The notes beneath the pieces are model-generated. The model was given only the letters and a program-made list of their open reading frames with translations, had not been told where the DNA came from and ran no database searches. A stretch of 42,675 nucleotides of DNA, from contig NZWD01000034.1 in the NCBI GenBank assembly GCA_002698225.1, forward strand, positions 11,369 through 54,043, given 5' to 3'. This document shows positions 40,989-42,675 of the stretch, in pieces (position 1 is the first letter of the stretch; each line of letters opens with the position of its first letter). This DNA is from Methanobacteriota archaeon (GTDB taxonomy: Archaea > Thermoplasmatota > Poseidoniia > Poseidoniales > Thalassarchaeaceae). A program made the translations under genes and the position numbers.

Positions 40989-41531
40989 TCACTCTTCTGG
41001 AACGAAGATGTGCTGGCGGTAGTACTCGAGTTCGGCTATGCTACCTCTGATGTCATCGAGCGCTCTGTGGCCTGCTGGCTTGGTGGCTCTCGGTAGATTC
41101 GGATACCACCTATCTGCAAGTTGCTTTATGGAGGTCACATCAACACTACGATAGTGGAAGAATTCGTGCAAATCGGGCATATATCGTCGCAGGAATCGTC
41201 TGTCCTGACCGATGGTGTTACCGCACAGAGGAGGTTGTCCATGCTGGCAATGCATACTGACGAAATCAAGTGTCAATTGCTCGGCCTCTGCCATGGATAT
41301 TCCCTCACTCCTTACTCTCTCAAGTAGACCATTATCGGTGTGGTGAGTAAGATTCCAGTCATCCATCTTGGCCAGCTCTGACTCTGGTTGAGCGATGGCC
41401 AATGCCGGACCCTGCGCGACGATTTCCAGATCACCCTCAGTTACAATTGTAGCAATCTCGATGATTGTGTTCTCGTCCGGGTCTAGACCCGTCATCTCGA
41501 GATCTATCCAGACCAATCGCTCATCGACCAC
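40989..41531 (-). CDS. orn: Oligoribonuclease
   Basis: Orn is a DEDDh 3'-5' exonuclease that turns RNA fragments of two to five bases into mononucleotides and clears linear dinucleotides. The active-site residues are Asp10 and Glu12 in WIDLEMTGLD, Asp110 in CGNTIGQDRRFL, and His155 with Asp159/160 in GHRALDDIRGSI. YRSVDVTSIKQLADRWYP is also typical. At 180 residues it is the normal bacterial and mitochondrial size. The start is GTG 41531, with CAATAAG about 25-30 bases upstream as a possible TATA element. It is an enzyme typical of proteobacteria and eukaryotes, so its presence beside archaeal genes suggests transfer. It is divergent from the MFS gene by 50 bases. Confidence 0.94.
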   Translation of the reverse strand: MVDERLVWIDLEMTGLDPDENTIIEIATIVTEGDLEIVAQGPALAIAQPESELAKMDDWNLTHHTDNGLLERVRSEGISMAEAEQLTLDFVSMHCQHGQPPLCGNTIGQDRRFLRRYMPDLHEFFHYRSVDVTSIKQLADRWYPNLPRATKPAGHRALDDIRGSIAELEYYRQHIFVPEE

Positions 41532-41581
41532 ATAGTCGGCTCCGGCCGGACGGTCTTATTGCTTCCCTTCCTTGGGCGACA

Positions 41582-42675
41582 ATGATAGCGTACGTGTGTC
41601 GGCTTCGTCCTATGGCGAAGATTGGGTACATCCAACTGCTGCGTAGCAATCGTCCCTTCAGACGGCTGTTCGTAGCCAACGAGATTTCCTTCATCGGTGA
41701 CTGGTTCACCGTCATCGCCTTGTTCATCCTCGCAGGAGAGGCTACTGACAACTCTCCTCTGGCCATTGCTGGAGTACTAGCCGCGAGGAGTTTCTCCCTA
41801 GCTGCCGCGACACCTTTCTCGGGAATGCTGGCCGACAGATACTCTCGCCGAGGACTGATGATTGGAGCGAATCTAGCTTCGCTATTCATTCTAGTGACTG
41901 TCCTGTCACTGGACCTGCTGGATAGTCTGACCTCGGTCTATGTGCTAGCCGTGGTGATGGTCGCGGCTAGGGCTGTCTTTGATCCAGCTGAGTACGCCTA
42001 TCTGCCCAATATCTGTGATGAGCAGGAGTTGCTTACCGCCAATGCCCTAGCTTCGGGAGGCTGGTCGGTCGCTCTGGGACTTGGTTCTGCCATCGGTGGT
42101 CTGACAATCTCCGTCTACGGAATCGAGACCGCGCTGTGGATTGACTGTGTGACCTTCGCACTCGCTGCTCTAGGTGTCATGACGCTGCCACCTGGTGGAC
42201 CTGACAGTTCAGAGCACCGTAGAATATCTCCTTCGGTGGTGCTCAGAGAGATTGTCGATGGTTGGAGATACATCCACTCCAATCCTTCGATTCGCAGGAT
42301 AGTATTCGCCAAGGGGTTGTGGGCATCCGGAGGAGGGGCTCAGGTTTTCCTTCTGATTCTGATTGGTATGGAAGCTGGTTTTGGAGAGGTTGCTGCTGGA
42401 GTTGGGGTACTATTCATGGCTCGTGGATTCGGAAGCGGGTTCGGACCTTTGGCTGGGCGCCCTCTAATGGAGAATGATTCTCTCAGGCCGTATCTGATAG
42501 GACTGGCGGTTGGGGTCTGTGGTGCTTTCTACATCGCCGTATCTGCAGTTGAATGGACTAAGTTCGTACTATTGCTGGTGTTTCTCTCCCATGCCGCAAG
42601 CGGGCTAAATTGGGTACTCTCGACTACATTCCTACAAGAGAGATCTGATGATGAGTGGAGGGGCAGGGTTGCGGG
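41582..42675 (+). CDS. Major facilitator superfamily transporter (partial, runs off the window)
   Basis: This is the N-terminal part of a multi-helix exporter-like permease; the reading frame is open to the last base and lacks a stop. RSNRPFRRLFVANEISFIGDW is the family's start, GMLADRYSRRGLMIGANL is the MFS motif A loop between helices 2 and 3, and at least eight hydrophobic segments follow. The central loop is rich in charge (GGPDSSEHRRISPSVVLREI). It resembles the EntS-like or macrolide-efflux branch of bacterial MFS proteins; the substrate is unknown. Start choices are ATG 41582 and ATG 41612, the latter giving MAKIGYIQLL and probably the true N-terminus. Confidence 0.88.
   Translation, partial: MIAYVCRLRPMAKIGYIQLLRSNRPFRRLFVANEISFIGDWFTVIALFILAGEATDNSPLAIAGVLAARSFSLAAATPFSGMLADRYSRRGLMIGANLASLFILVTVLSLDLLDSLTSVYVLAVVMVAARAVFDPAEYAYLPNICDEQELLTANALASGGWSVALGLGSAIGGLTISVYGIETALWIDCVTFALAALGVMTLPPGGPDSSEHRRISPSVVLREIVDGWRYIHSNPSIRRIVFAKGLWASGGGAQVFLLILIGMEAGFGEVAAGVGVLFMARGFGSGFGPLAGRPLMENDSLRPYLIGLAVGVCGAFYIAVSAVEWTKFVLLLVFLSHAASGLNWVLSTTFLQERSDDEWRGRVA

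Noticed and set aside
1-42675. Integrated element or phage
   Set aside because: No integrase, transposase, phage structural gene, or tRNA-associated direct repeat was found.

Overview
The window reads as a gene-dense piece of a marine planktonic euryarchaeon, most likely Marine Group II (Candidatus Poseidoniales) or a close relative. Archaeal core genes support this: RNA polymerase subunit K, RadA, a Hel308 helicase, a Cgi121-like KEOPS subunit, the wyosine enzyme Taw2, an archaeal RqcH, and an initiator tRNA-Met with the A1:U72 pair. They sit among genes of bacterial or eukaryotic flavour (tryptophan 2,3-dioxygenase, heme A/O synthesis, UvrC, oligoribonuclease, oligoendopeptidase F) and very large exported proteins. 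Lineage is inferred from gene content, not from a marker tree.

Layout. 1-4.6 kb: a two-helix membrane protein, an alpha/beta hydrolase, RqcH and a convergent GNAT acetyltransferase. 4.7-10.7 kb, all plus strand: tryptophan 2,3-dioxygenase, thiolase, rpoK, ctaA-ctaB with overlapping ends, and a LeuA/homocitrate-synthase-family enzyme. 10.8-14.5 kb: a 1251-residue kexin-type protease with a P domain and a long calcium-repeat region, facing a zinc-dependent AstE/ASPA-family deacylase. 16.0-21.7 kb, plus strand: hotdog thioesterase, Hel308, Cgi121-like, a small zinc-ribbon protein and oligoendopeptidase F. 21.7-24.4 kb: radA and the initiator tRNA on the minus strand, with dihydroorotase divergent from the tRNA. 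24.4-31.9 kb, minus strand: a beta-propeller lipoprotein, a doubtful 67-residue ORF and a 1550-residue beta-helix/PKD surface protein. 32.0-36.4 kb: two tandem stand-alone RAM-domain proteins, a winged-helix STAND-type ATPase, and uvrC divergent from it. 36.4-42.7 kb: a 974-residue type I membrane protein, Taw2, a JAMM metalloprotease overlapping it, oligoribonuclease, and a major-facilitator transporter cut by the window end.

Together the genes suggest an aerobic heterotroph living on protein and peptides. Heme A/O synthesis implies a heme-copper oxidase. The kexin-like protease and oligoendopeptidase F can split proteins and peptides, the dioxygenase opens the tryptophan ring, and the RAM-domain pair may sense amino acids. 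The surface proteins share one plan: signal peptide, long ectodomain, one transmembrane helix or a lipobox, and, where there is a helix, a basic stop-transfer followed by an acidic tail. Genes are tightly packed. Every convergent pair abuts or overlaps within 27 nt, and three pairs share the same TTAG tetranucleotide as both stop codons. Several genes appear to start at GTG or TTG. No rRNA, CRISPR array, insertion sequence or prophage was seen, and no gene-free stretch exceeds 300 bases.
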